From: DATKCA01 sp035544675
GTDB taxonomy: Bacteria > Acidobacteriota > Thermoanaerobaculia > Gp7-AA8
NCBI GenBank assembly: GCA_035544675.1
Contig: DATKCA010000034.1
Span: 1 to 38,230 of the forward strand
Length of the DNA: 38,230 nucleotides
Reading direction: 5' to 3'
The translations under genes and the position numbers were made by a program. Below are positions 8,794-17,500 of this stretch, piece by piece. The notes beneath the pieces were generated by a model. It searched no databases. It worked only from the letters and a program-made list of their open reading frames with translations, and had not been told where the DNA came from. Numbering within the stretch: the first letter of the stretch is position 1; each line of letters starts with the position of its first letter.

Positions 8794-9756
8794 CTACGGC
8801 GCGTTCCGCGGGGGCGGCGAGATCCCGGTCATCTGAACGAGGTTGTCGATGGCGGCCTCGCGGGTCATCTTCCCGTCGATGTAGGACTGCCAGTAGGTCT
8901 CGAGGGCGGGGTAGAGTCCGGTGAAGGCGCGGTCCCACATGCCGCCTCTGGTGGCGTAGGGGACGTATTCGACGCCGCGCTGTTTGAGCGCGCGGCGCGT
9001 CAACTCGCCCGAGGTGTAGAAGATGACGGCGTGCCAGAGCTGTCGCGGGGCGAGCATTCTGCGCTCGGCAGCTTTCTGATTGATGTCGGGCCCGATCTGC
9101 CCGCCCGCCGCGCCGACCATTGCGTGCGAGCCCTCGTGCAGGAGCATCTCCAGCGCGGCGAAGCCCTGATAGCCGGGATCGCGGCTGGAGATCGTGGTGT
9201 GAACGTTTCCGCTGTGAATGGACGTATAGGCCCCGAACTGTCCCGCCCAGGGCGCGACGTCGACACGAATCCGCGACGGGTAGGAGGCGCCGTAGACGCG
9301 GCTGTGCTCCTTCACCAGGTCATCACCGGCGTCGCGCAGGAGGGCCTGCGCAGTGGTGATCCAGAACCGGCTCACTCGCTCATCCTCGGTCCAGTGGTAT
9401 TTGCGATAGATCACGGACGCGGTGGCGAGGGCCTTGGTGATCTCGTCGGAAAAGCCGGCCGGGATGGCCTCGCCGGCGTTGCTGAGCGCGTAACCGAGGC
9501 GGATCAGCTCATCGTCGAGGAAGGGCATGCGGTCGCTGTAGCGCGCGCGATAGCTGAGGACCGCCGCGTTCCAGACCGTGCGCTCGGCGTCGCGCAATGT
9601 GCCGTCGGCCACTGCGAGCTTGTTGTTCTGGCCGGCGTCCAGGAGCGTCTGATGGAGCGAGACCCAGAAATTTGTCTGGAGCTGGAAACGCTCCTCGGCG
9701 TTCACGGGCCCCGTCCACGTCAGCAGCAGCAGCGCCAGGAGGCGCAGCGTTCTCAT
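8794..9756 (-). CDS. Secreted protein with HExxH motif, putative metallopeptidase
   Basis: A 320-residue protein starting at ATG 9756 with a signal peptide (MRTLRLLALLLLTWTGPVNA). The segment ALEMLLHEGSHAMVG holds an H-E-x-x-H zinc-peptidase motif near residue 190, embedded in a helix as in gluzincins. A downstream Glu ligand is not certain by eye. I do not recognise a named family. The start overlaps the end of the upstream TerB gene by four bases (ATGA), so the two are co-translated. It probably acts in the periplasm. Whether it is a peptidase or a lost-activity relative is open. Confidence 0.75.
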   Translation of the reverse strand: MRTLRLLALLLLTWTGPVNAEERFQLQTNFWVSLHQTLLDAGQNNKLAVADGTLRDAERTVWNAAVLSYRARYSDRMPFLDDELIRLGYALSNAGEAIPAGFSDEITKALATASVIYRKYHWTEDERVSRFWITTAQALLRDAGDDLVKEHSRVYGASYPSRIRVDVAPWAGQFGAYTSIHSGNVHTTISSRDPGYQGFAALEMLLHEGSHAMVGAAGGQIGPDINQKAAERRMLAPRQLWHAVIFYTSGELTRRALKQRGVEYVPYATRGGMWDRAFTGLYPALETYWQSYIDGKMTREAAIDNLVQMTGISPPPRNAP

Positions 9757-10220
9757 CGGGCCTCCAGCTCCCGAAGGATGCTGACCTTGGCGTCGATCAT
9801 GACGTGATGCTCGAGTCCGAGAAGGTCGGCGAGCTTCCGCACCAGATAGCCTTCGTATTCGGTGAGGTTGCCGTCCGCGTACGCCATGCGCCACATCGTC
9901 TTGACCATGTCGATGCGCTGGTCGAGCGTGGAGTTCTTGCGGATGAAGTTCGTCATGGCGAAGTGGTCGATGGTGTTGGCGCGGATCTCGTCGGCTGCCT
10001 CGATGAGCTCCCGGGCGTCGTCCGCCGAGAGGTCGAAGGTGCGCTGGAGGTACGTCGTGGCGTTGCCGTCCTCAGCGGGACTGAACGAGCCGTCGGCGTA
10101 GGCGATGTCCAGGAGGACGGCGGCCGTGGCGAGGCGGAAAGGGTCATGATCGCTCTCTTGGGACACCTCGGGCGTGGTGAATCCGTCCTTGAGGCGCTCC
10201 ATGAGTCTTGCGAAGCTCAC
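9753..10220 (-). CDS. TerB-family (tellurite-resistance-like) protein
   Basis: A 155-residue helical protein with the duplicated TerB signature: LLDIAYADGSFSPAE in the first half and AYADGNLTEYEGYLVRKLADLLGL in the second, each an acidic loop of the kind that binds divalent metal. Stand-alone TerB proteins are cytoplasmic and often linked to membrane stress systems. The start is GTG 10220. A TAAACT box lies exactly six bases upstream, which fits a leaderless transcript starting at the GTG. It is coupled to the secreted HExxH protein downstream. Confidence 0.85.
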   Translation of the reverse strand: MSFARLMERLKDGFTTPEVSQESDHDPFRLATAAVLLDIAYADGSFSPAEDGNATTYLQRTFDLSADDARELIEAADEIRANTIDHFAMTNFIRKNSTLDQRIDMVKTMWRMAYADGNLTEYEGYLVRKLADLLGLEHHVMIDAKVSILRELEAR

Positions 10221-10247
10221 GGCGCGAGTTTAGCCTAGCGACCAGTC

Positions 10248-10742
10248 ATGACACGAACAGCTCTGGAAAATCTCGAAGACGATGCATATGTATGGATTTT
10301 TGGCGTCTCTCCGGCTGTGTCCGGCAGCAGCGGCGCGCAGCTGCTGCGGCGCGTGGACGAGTTCCTCGACGGGTGGACCGCGCACAACGAGCCGGTCCTG
10401 GCCGGGCGTGAATTCCGCGACGGGAGCTTCCTGGTCATCGCCGCCGCGCCGCAGAGCGAGCGCTCCGGCTGCTCCATCGACCGCATGTTCGGCACGCTCC
10501 AGTCGCTGGAGCGTGACCTGGGCGTGAAGATCCTCGATCCGAACCGCGTCTTCTTCCGCCACGGCGACGGCCGCGTCGACGCGATCACGCGCGCCGAGTT
10601 CCGCGAGCGCGGCGACCCGCACACGATCGTCTTCGACACGACCGTCGAGCGCCTCGGCGACGTGCGCGGCGGAAAGTGGGAGCGGAAGGCAGAGGAGTCG
10701 TGGCACCGGGAGTTGTTGAGGAAGGCCGTCCAGCGCGGCTGA
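10248..10742 (+). CDS. Conserved hypothetical protein
   Basis: A 164-residue soluble protein with no signal or membrane segment. It has a mixed alpha/beta pattern: W-I-F-G-V-S, then LLRRVDEFLDGWTAHNEPVL, a central GSFLVIAA segment, an SGCSIDRMFGTLQ stretch with one Cys, and a basic C-terminal helix. The DGWTAHN/GCSID/RVFFR pattern recalls a widespread uncharacterised family, but I cannot name it with confidence. It is divergent from the TerB gene (27 bases between starts) and ends four bases before the convergent glycolipid-binding gene. Confidence 0.75.
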   Translation: MTRTALENLEDDAYVWIFGVSPAVSGSSGAQLLRRVDEFLDGWTAHNEPVLAGREFRDGSFLVIAAAPQSERSGCSIDRMFGTLQSLERDLGVKILDPNRVFFRHGDGRVDAITRAEFRERGDPHTIVFDTTVERLGDVRGGKWERKAEESWHRELLRKAVQRG

Positions 10743-10746
10743 GATC

Positions 10747-11292
10747 TCACCTTTCCTCGATCCACGGTCCGTAATCGGTGACGAGCCCCGCTTCGTTCAC
10801 CTTCAACACCGCTTCGAAGCTGTTGCTCCTGTATCGATAGAGGCGGGCCGCCTCGCGTCTGTAGGTCTGCTCGAGCGGCTCCAGCGTGAGGCTCGGGAAC
10901 CGCAGCCACGCTGCGCGAACCGTGGCCTCCTGGCCGGTCTCCAGCGCAAGGCGCCGGATCGGCAGCAGGTTCGTCGAGGGGCTGAAGTTCAGGTCGACGT
11001 CGATGCAGCCTGCCACGGCGTCGACGCTCCGGCCGTTCATCGTCCAGCGTCCCTCTGCATCGACTTCGATCTCGATGTGGATTTCGCGATCGCCGATCCA
11101 TCCGGCCACCACCGTCGAGAGCGTTCGCCACGCCGCGTCCATCGCGATCATGTAGTCGAGGCGCACCGGCTTCGCTTCGTGAATGAACAGCGCGGTTCCC
11201 CCGAGGCTGGAGCCGGCGCTGCTCTGCAGCAGGCGCGCTGCCTCGTGGCCGGGCCTGTCGGTGCGGCGCCAGAGAATGGGAGTGCTGTTCAT
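10747..11292 (-). CDS. Putative glycolipid-binding family protein
   Basis: A 181-residue protein resembling the putative glycolipid-binding family (PF06475): an N-terminal W-R-R-T-D--G-E-A-R-L segment, LDYMIAMDAAWRTL, GWIGDREIHIEIEVDAEGRW, CIDVDLNFSPSTNLLPIRRL, and a C-terminal YRYRSNSFEAVLKVNEAGLVTDYGPW. Length matches the family. The domain is an antiparallel beta fold; its real ligand is little studied. The start ATG 11292 overlaps the stop of a 29-codon membrane-peptide ORF (ATGA), suggesting coupling. Confidence 0.82.
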   Translation of the reverse strand: MNSTPILWRRTDRPGHEAARLLQSSAGSSLGGTALFIHEAKPVRLDYMIAMDAAWRTLSTVVAGWIGDREIHIEIEVDAEGRWTMNGRSVDAVAGCIDVDLNFSPSTNLLPIRRLALETGQEATVRAAWLRFPSLTLEPLEQTYRREAARLYRYRSNSFEAVLKVNEAGLVTDYGPWIEER

Positions 11293-11378
11293 GCCGTCAG
11301 GTTGCGGAAAGCGAGGAGCACGGCGCACCAGCCCAGAAGGGCGAGAAGGACGAGGCCGCGTCGGGAACGGGGTGTCAT
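11289..11378 (-). CDS. Possible 29-residue membrane peptide
   Basis: The minus strand encodes MTPRSRRGLVLLALLGWCAV followed by LLAFRNLTA, then TGA overlapping the ATG of the glycolipid-binding gene by four bases. The peptide has a basic N-terminus and one hydrophobic helix of about 18 residues, so it would insert in the inner membrane. The overlap, length and hydrophobicity suggest a real small gene, but there is no clear Shine-Dalgarno and no homologue that I can recall. It could also be only a leader for coupled translation. Confidence 0.4.
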   Translation of the reverse strand: MTPRSRRGLVLLALLGWCAVLLAFRNLTA

Positions 11379-11408
11379 GGGAGACGTAGTGTAGCGACGG
11401 GATGTCGT

Positions 11409-11439
11409 TGCACCTTGCGTGCGCACGGAAATCGGTGCA
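11409..11439. promoter_or_regulatory. Candidate operator upstream of HTH gene
   Basis: TGCACC (11409-11414) and GGTGCA (11434-11439) are inverted arms with the palindrome GTGCGCAC (11419-11426) between them, 22-52 bases before the start of an antitoxin-like HTH gene. Such paired palindromes are common operators for autoregulating HTH antitoxins. This is inferred from position and symmetry only. Confidence 0.35.
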
Positions 11440-11460
11440 CATTACGCGGAGGAGGCGCCG

Positions 11461-11709
11461 ATGGCTCGCGTCGAAATATTGGGATCGACACCGCCCGCAC
11501 CCGCCGGCGTGCGCGGAGAAGAGGTCAAGACGATCCGATACAAGCTCAATCTCTCTCAGTCCGAGTTCGCGATGATGATCGGCGTCAGCCTGGCCACGCT
11601 GCAGGGATGGGAGGAAGGGCGGCATCGTCCTGACGGACCGGCCCAGGCGCTCCTGCGCGTCTGCTCGAAGAACCCGAAGATCGTCGCCAAGGCGCTGGGA
11701 CACGGGTGA
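11461..11709 (+). CDS. Antitoxin-like HTH (XRE/NadS-type) regulator
   Basis: An 82-residue DNA-binding protein. GGAGGAGG at 11448-11455 sets the start at ATG 11461. The region IRYKLNLSQSEFAMMIGVSLATLQGWEEGRHRPDGPAQALL is a complete XRE helix-turn-helix of the HigA2/NadS kind, normally the antitoxin of a RelE-like pair. No toxin gene is seen upstream or downstream, so this is an orphan regulator or solitary antitoxin. A symmetrical site just upstream may be its operator. The gene ends in a heptamer repeat array. Confidence 0.85.
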   Translation: MARVEILGSTPPAPAGVRGEEVKTIRYKLNLSQSEFAMMIGVSLATLQGWEEGRHRPDGPAQALLRVCSKNPKIVAKALGHG

Positions 11710-11711
11710 GT

Positions 11712-11819
11712 CGGGCCTCGGGCCTCAGGCCTCAGTCCCCAGTCCTCAGTAGACCACCGCCCGCCCAGGCGTTTCTCTTCCGTTCTCCCGAGGCCCGAGG
11801 CCCGAGGCCCCCGGCCCGG
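11712..11819. repeat. Heptanucleotide arrays, CGGGCCT and CCCGAGG, inverted
   Basis: Left array 11712-11750: five heptamers plus four bases (two CGGGCCT, CAGGCCT, CAGTCCC, CAGTCCT, CAGT). Right array 11787-11819: three CCCGAGG units, CCCCCGG and CCCGG. The two are inverted relative to each other and together fill the gap between two convergent genes. CAGTCCC is a rotation of CCCCAGT, a heptamer described in cyanobacterial tandem repeats. Confidence 0.88.
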
Positions 11820-11820
11820 T

Positions 11821-12834
11821 TCACTCGTCGTCGAACGTAGCCGGGACCACCGGAACCGCCGGCGTGCGTCCGGTGAGAGCCTTCACGATGCGTGGCACGT
11901 GCACGTGGCAGGTCTCGACGATGACGCTCACTTTGCGCGGCGGCGTCCCGGCCACCGCGGTCCCGGCGATGAACACGCCTGGGACATTCGTCTCCATTGT
12001 CGCTTCGTCGTACACCGGCTCACAGGCCTCGCCGCGCGTCGACACGCCGAGCATCTCGAAGAGCGTAGTGTCCTGACGGTATCCGGTCAGGACGAGGACG
12101 AAGTCTGCATCGATCTCGCCGCCGTCCGTCATCACCTTCGTCCCGCGGATCTCCGTCACGTTCGTGTTCGGCATGAACACGACTCGGCCGTCGCGGACCA
12201 TGCCGCGGATCTCCGGCAGCAGCCACCACTTGACCTTGTCGGCATCGAAGTCCGCGCCGCGATAGCTGATCGTCACGTTCGCGCCTGCGCGCTGGCATCG
12301 CACCGCCGCCTCGACCGCCGAGTTGCGGCCGCCCACGATCAGCAGCCGCCTGCCGAAATACGTGTGCGGCTCGCGGAAGTAGTGCGAGACGTTCGGCTGC
12401 TCTTCGCCGGGGATGCCGAGGACCCGGGGGTGGTGCATGGCGCCGATGGCCAGGACGATGTTGCCAACCTCGTACGAGTGCTCGCCGTCGACCGTGCGCG
12501 TCCGGAGCTCGAAGCCGCCGCCGACGCGCCGGGCCTGCTCCACACGCTCGAACGTTCGGATGTCGAGGCCGTACATCTCGACGATGGCCCGCAGGTAGGC
12601 CAGGTACTCCTCGCGGTTCGGCTTCTGCTGATCGGGCACCTGGATGGGCACGCCGGCGATGGCCAGCCGGTCGGCGCGGGAGTGAAAGAGCATCTGCAGC
12701 GGATACCACTCGATGGTCGTCCCGATCTGACCCGCCTCGAGGTGAACGTAGTCGACGCCCGCCTGCTTCAGCGCCACGGCCAGCTCGATTCCGATGGGAC
12801 CGGCGCCGATGACGGCGACCTGGTGTCGTTGCAT
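11821..12834 (-). CDS. ypdA: YpdA-type NAD(P)/FAD disulfide reductase
   Basis: A 337-residue flavoprotein of the YpdA (Bdr) family, which reduces bacillithiol disulfide in organisms that make bacillithiol. The N-terminal FAD site is VIGAGPIGIELAVALKQAG (from residue 8). An atypical WYPLQMLFHS segment follows, characteristic of YpdA rather than thioredoxin reductase, and the NADPH site is VGGRNSAVEAAVRC mid-protein. The C-terminal GVFIAGTAVAGTPPRKVSVIVETCHVH matches the family. There is no CxxC redox pair, as expected. A TATAAACT box lies nine bases before the ATG. It suggests that this organism uses bacillithiol. Confidence 0.87.
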   Translation of the reverse strand: MQRHQVAVIGAGPIGIELAVALKQAGVDYVHLEAGQIGTTIEWYPLQMLFHSRADRLAIAGVPIQVPDQQKPNREEYLAYLRAIVEMYGLDIRTFERVEQARRVGGGFELRTRTVDGEHSYEVGNIVLAIGAMHHPRVLGIPGEEQPNVSHYFREPHTYFGRRLLIVGGRNSAVEAAVRCQRAGANVTISYRGADFDADKVKWWLLPEIRGMVRDGRVVFMPNTNVTEIRGTKVMTDGGEIDADFVLVLTGYRQDTTLFEMLGVSTRGEACEPVYDEATMETNVPGVFIAGTAVAGTPPRKVSVIVETCHVHVPRIVKALTGRTPAVPVVPATFDDE

Positions 12835-12843
12835 GGAGCGCCA

Positions 12844-12855
12844 AGTTTATAGAAT
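12844..12855. promoter_or_regulatory. Overlapping divergent -10 boxes
   Basis: On the plus strand TAGAAT (12850-12855) lies seven bases before the amidohydrolase ATG at 12863. On the minus strand TATAAA (12846-12851) with TAAACT (12844-12849) lies nine bases before the ypdA ATG at 12834. Neither gene has a Shine-Dalgarno. This fits two leaderless or nearly leaderless transcripts with back-to-back, overlapping -10 elements. Confidence 0.45.
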
Positions 12856-12862
12856 GGCGCGC

Positions 12863-14476
12863 ATGCTGCGCCGACTGCTTCTCCTTCTCGCACTCACCGC
12901 CACGCTCGCCGCTCAGGAACGGAGAGCGATCACAGCAGGACCCGATCGACGGAGCGGGGAGGGCGAGGGACCGTATCCGCGTCTCATCATTCGTGGCGCG
13001 ACGATGATCGACGGCACCGGAGCGCCGCCGCAGGGTCCGCTCGACATCGTCATCGAAGGCAACCGCATCCGCGAGATCCGCGCGAACGCGCCGGCGGACG
13101 GCGCGAAGGAGATCGACGCGCGCGGCATGTACGTGATGCCGGGCTTCATCGACATGCACGGGCACATCGGCGGAACGGCGCAGGGCACACCGGCGGAGTA
13201 CGTCTACAAACTCTGGCTCGCGCATGGAGTGACCACGGTTCGCGAGCCCGGCTCGGGCAACGGTCTGGACTGGACGCTGCGCGAGAAAGCGCGCAGCGCG
13301 AAGAACGAGATCGTCGCGCCGCGTCTCCACGTCTATCTGATGCCGGGACGCGACTGGGACGGCGGAGCGCTCACCACGCCGGAGACGGCGCGCCGATGGG
13401 TGCGCTGGCTGGCGGCGAAAGGCGGCGACGGCGTGAAGCTCTGGTCGGGCGGCGCGGGCGACCCGACGCTCGATCCCGACATTCTCGCCGCACTTCTCGA
13501 CGAAGCGACGAAGCTCAAACTCGGATCGACGGGGCATCTGCCGCAGATGAACGTGGCCCGCATGAACGTGCTCACCGCCGCCCGCCTCGGACTGCGCAGC
13601 ATGGAGCACTGGTACGGCCTGCCCGAGGCGCTCTTCGCCGCGCGCACGGTGCAGGACTATCCGCCCGACTACAACTACAACGATGAGTCGCACCGTTTCG
13701 GCCAGGCCGGGCGGCTATGGAAGCAGGCCGCGGCACCCGGAAGCGAGAAGTGGAACAGCGTGATGAACGAGCTGGCGGAGCGGCGGTTCATCATCGACCC
13801 GACATTCAATATCTACGAGGCCACGCGCGACCTCATGCGCGCCATGCGCGCCGAGTGGCACGACGACTACACGCTACCCTCGCTCTGGAAGTTCTACGAG
13901 CCGAGCCGCACCTCGCACGGATCGTTCTGGTTCAACTGGACCACGCAGGACGAAGTGGAGTGGAAGGCGAACTACCGGCGCTGGATGGACTTCGTCAACG
14001 AGTACAAGAACCGCGGGGGCCGCGTCACCACCGGCTCGGACTCCGGCTTCATCTATCAACTCTATGGCTTCGCATACATCCGCGAGCTGGAGCTGCTGCA
14101 GGAAGCGGGCTTCCATCCGCTCGAAGTGATCCGCTCCGCGACGATGAACGGAGCCGAGGGTCTCAGCGAGCCGAAGGGGACGAAGCCCGACTTCGGCATG
14201 ATCCGTCCCGGTTATCTCGCGGACCTGATCATCGTGCCGCAGAATCCGGTGGCGAATCTGAAGGTGCTGTACGGCACCGGCGCGATCCGGCTGAACGACG
14301 AGACGGGCAAGGCGGAGCGGGTGGGCGGGGTGCGGTGGGTGGTCAAGGACGGCATCGTGTACGACGCGCGCGCGTTGCTCGCGGATGTCAAAGCGATGGT
14401 GGCTGCGGCGAAGAATGGAGCGCCGGTGTCCTCACCGGCGCCCCGGATCGGGGAGGGGGAGCGCTCGCGCCGGTGA
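12863..14476 (+). CDS. Secreted metal-dependent amidohydrolase
   Basis: A 537-residue amidohydrolase-superfamily enzyme. Metal-binding motifs are seen: HGH at 99-101 within PGFIDMHGHIGG, a TGHLPQ His in the middle, EHW, and TGSDSG with the catalytic Asp late in the protein. ATG 12863 is preferred over ATG 12854 because a TAGAAT box ends seven bases before it and the signal peptide (MLRRLLLLLALTATLAAQ) is then complete. The substrate may be a cyclic amide or dipeptide, as in imidazolonepropionase/prolidase-like relatives. The last residues (NGAPVSSPAPRIGEGERSRR) come from a family A repeat. Confidence 0.87.
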   Translation: MLRRLLLLLALTATLAAQERRAITAGPDRRSGEGEGPYPRLIIRGATMIDGTGAPPQGPLDIVIEGNRIREIRANAPADGAKEIDARGMYVMPGFIDMHGHIGGTAQGTPAEYVYKLWLAHGVTTVREPGSGNGLDWTLREKARSAKNEIVAPRLHVYLMPGRDWDGGALTTPETARRWVRWLAAKGGDGVKLWSGGAGDPTLDPDILAALLDEATKLKLGSTGHLPQMNVARMNVLTAARLGLRSMEHWYGLPEALFAARTVQDYPPDYNYNDESHRFGQAGRLWKQAAAPGSEKWNSVMNELAERRFIIDPTFNIYEATRDLMRAMRAEWHDDYTLPSLWKFYEPSRTSHGSFWFNWTTQDEVEWKANYRRWMDFVNEYKNRGGRVTTGSDSGFIYQLYGFAYIRELELLQEAGFHPLEVIRSATMNGAEGLSEPKGTKPDFGMIRPGYLADLIIVPQNPVANLKVLYGTGAIRLNDETGKAERVGGVRWVVKDGIVYDARALLADVKAMVAAAKNGAPVSSPAPRIGEGERSRR

Positions 14477-14489
14477 GGAACACCGGCGC
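14415..14489. repeat. Two family A hairpins at the 3' end of the amidohydrolase gene
   Basis: AATGGAG begins at 14414. The first stem pairs 14420-14428 with 14433-14441 around TCCT. The second pairs 14467-14475 with 14481-14489 around AGGAA and is in the opposite orientation. The first is translated as NGAPVSSPAP at the amidohydrolase C-terminus. The second spans its stop codon and lies in the gap before the convergent kgd gene. Confidence 0.85.
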
Positions 14490-14504
14490 CCCGACATCCC
14501 GGAT

Positions 14505-17500
14505 CTAACCGAGCGCCGCCTGCACCAGCGCCTTCTGCTGATCCTCGTGACGGTGATGCGATCCGGTGGCCGGCGCGGCGGCGAGCGGGCGTCCCACGTA
14601 GCGCAGCTTCTGATTCGGTCCGAGCAGCGCGGCCAGGCGCTCGTGCAGGAAGGGCCAGGCGCCCATGTTGCGCGGCTCCTCCTGCACCCAGACCACCTCG
14701 GTCGCGCTTTCGAAGGGCTTCAGAGCCGCGGCCAGCATCGGCTGCGGGAACGGATAGAACTGCTCGAGGCGGATGAGCGGGACGTTGCTGCCTGCCTTCT
14801 CGCGCGCGGCCCGGAGGTCGTAGAAGACCTTGCCGGACGTGATCACGATTCTGCCGCCCTCGCCGCCGGCGGCGGAGTCGGGAATGACCGGCTCGAATCG
14901 TCCGCTGGTCAGCTCGCCCAGGGATGACACCGCGGCGGGATGGCGCAGCAGCGACTTGGGCGTCATCACGATGAGCGGCTTGCGCGGATTGTTCTTCATC
15001 TGGCGGCGCAGCGCATGGAAGTACTGCGCCGGCGTGGTCGGGTAGATGACCTGCATGTTTCCTTCCGCGCAGAGGACCATGAACCGTTCCAGGCGCGCGC
15101 TGGAGTGCTCGGGGCCCTGACCCTCGTAGCCGTGCGGCAGCAGCAGCACCAGCCCGCTGTGCTGCCCCCACTTCTCCTCGGCGCTGGAGATGAACTGGTC
15201 GATGATGATCTGCGCGCCGTTCATGAAGTCGCCGAACTGCGCTTCCCACATGACCAGGCATCCGGGATCGGCCACGGAGTAGCCGTACTCGAATCCGAGG
15301 ACCCCGTACTCCGACAGGAGCGAGTCGTACACCGCAAACTTCGCCTCCGCCTGCGGCTCGTTGGTGTCTTTGGCCAGGGCGTTGTGGACGACGACGGGAT
15401 CGGCGACCGGTGCGGGCGAGCCGTGCGCGAGCGCGTTCAGCGGGACGTACGGCTTGCCGGTGATGTAGTCGAAGATGATGGCGTGGCGGTGCGAGAACGT
15501 GCCGCGGCCGACGTCCTGGCCGGAGAGGCGGACGCGGAAGCCGTCTGCGACCAGCGAGCCGACGGCCACCTGTTCGGCGGTCCCCCAGTCCATCGCCTCC
15601 TTCCCCTGGACCATGGACTGGCGCCGCGCCAGCACCGGCTTGAGCTTCGGATGGGGCGTGAAAGTCTCCGGCGTCGAGCTGAGCGCGCTGCCGATCTGGT
15701 CGAGCAGCTCAGGCGTGATGGCGGTGTCGGGCGAGGGCTCCTTCTGGAATCCGGTGACGTCTTCGTCGGTGAAGAGCGGATCGCGCTTCGAAGGCGGCGC
15801 GGTCTGCTCCCTGGTGCGGTCGAACGCCTCCTGCAGCCTGGCCTGGAAGGCATCGAGCCACTGCTCGGCTTCCTTCGGATCGATGTCCCCTTTGCGCAGC
15901 AGCGTCTCGGTGTAGATCTTCCGCACCGAGCGGTGCTCCTTGATCAGCTTGTACATCTTCGGCTGGGTCAGGGAAGGCTCGTCGCCCTCGTTGTGACCGT
16001 GGCGGCGGTAGCAGATCATGTCGATGACGACGTCCTTCTGAAACTGCTGCCGGAACGCATAGGCCAGCTTGATGGCCCGGATGCCGGCCTCCGGGTCATC
16101 TCCGTTGACGTGGAAGATCGGCGCCATGACGGCCTTGGCGACGTCGGTGGCGTACATCGACGAGCGCGCCGCTTCGGGGCCGGTGGTGAAGCCGATCTGG
16201 TTGTTGATGACGACGTGCACGGTGCCGCCTGTGCGGTAGCCCTTGAGCTGCGAGAGGTTCAGCGTCTCCGCGACGACGCCCTGCCCGGCGAACGCGGCGT
16301 CGCCGTGCAGCAGCACGGGGATGATGAAGGAGTGGCGGCGATCGCCGATGAGTGTCTGCTTGGCGCGCACCATTCCTTCCACGACCGGGTCGACAGCCTC
16401 GAGGTGGCTGGGGTTCGACGCCAGCGTCAGCAGCAGCTTCGCGCCGGTGGGGGAGAGATGTTCCCCCTCCGCTCCGAGGTGATACTTCACGTCTCCGGAT
16501 CCCTCGCGGCTGGAGGGATCGATGTCGCCTTCGAACTCGCGGAAGATCTGCTCGTACGACTTGCCGAGGATCGTGGCCAGGACGTTGAGCCGGCCGCGGT
16601 GGGCCATGCCGATCACGCCCTCCACGACGCCGTCGGCCGCCGCATCATTGAAGAGCTGGTCGAGCATCGGAACGAGCGTCTCCGCTCCTTCCAGCGAGAA
16701 GCGTTTGTGCCCGACGTACTTGGTGTGCAGGAAGCGCTCGAACGCCTCGGCATCGTTGAGCTTCATGAGGATGCGGCGCTTGGTGTCGATGTCGATGGGC
16801 TGTTTGTTGCGCGACGGCTCCATCCGGTCCTGCAGCCACTTCTTCTGATCGGGCTCCTGGATGTGCATGTACTCGGGGCCGATCTTTCCGCAGTAGGTCT
16901 CGCGGAGCGTGTCGAGGATGTCGCGCAGCCTGGCCGTCGACTTCGCGCAGAGGCCGCCGCAGACGAACTCGCGGTCGAGGTCCCAGATGGTCAGGCCGTA
17001 GAACTGCGGGTTCAACTCGGGGTGATGGCCGACGCGATACTCGAGCGGATCGAGGTCCGCCAGGATGTGGCCGCGGACGCGATAGGCATTGATCATCTGC
17101 AGCACTCTGGCCTTGCGTGCCGCGATGTCGTCGGTGGCCGAGCCGCCCAGGGTCATGCGGCTGCGGTCTCGTGACCAGCGCACCGGCTCGTAGGGGATGC
17201 GGAGGTCGCGGTAGATGTCGTCGTAGAAGTTCGCCTCGCCGAGCAGCAGCTCGTGAATGCGCCCCAGGAACGCTCCCGACTCGGCGCCCTGGATGATGCG
17301 ATGGTCGTACGTAGAGGTCATCGTCATCACCTTGGAGATGCCCAGGTCGGCCAGCACGGCCGGGTCGGACGCGGAGTATTCGGCGGTGTAGTCGATCTGT
17401 CCGGTGGCGATGATCGTCCCCTGAGACTGCATGAGCCGCGGCACCGAGGCGATGGTGCCGATCGTGCCGGGGTTGGTCAGCGAGATGGTCGTCCCTTCGA

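Noticed and set aside
14940..17174. Very long open frame (over 700 codons) opposite kgd
   Set aside because: It is antisense to a certain gene, rich in Arg, Val and Asp as expected of mirror frames in GC-rich DNA, and shows no domain.
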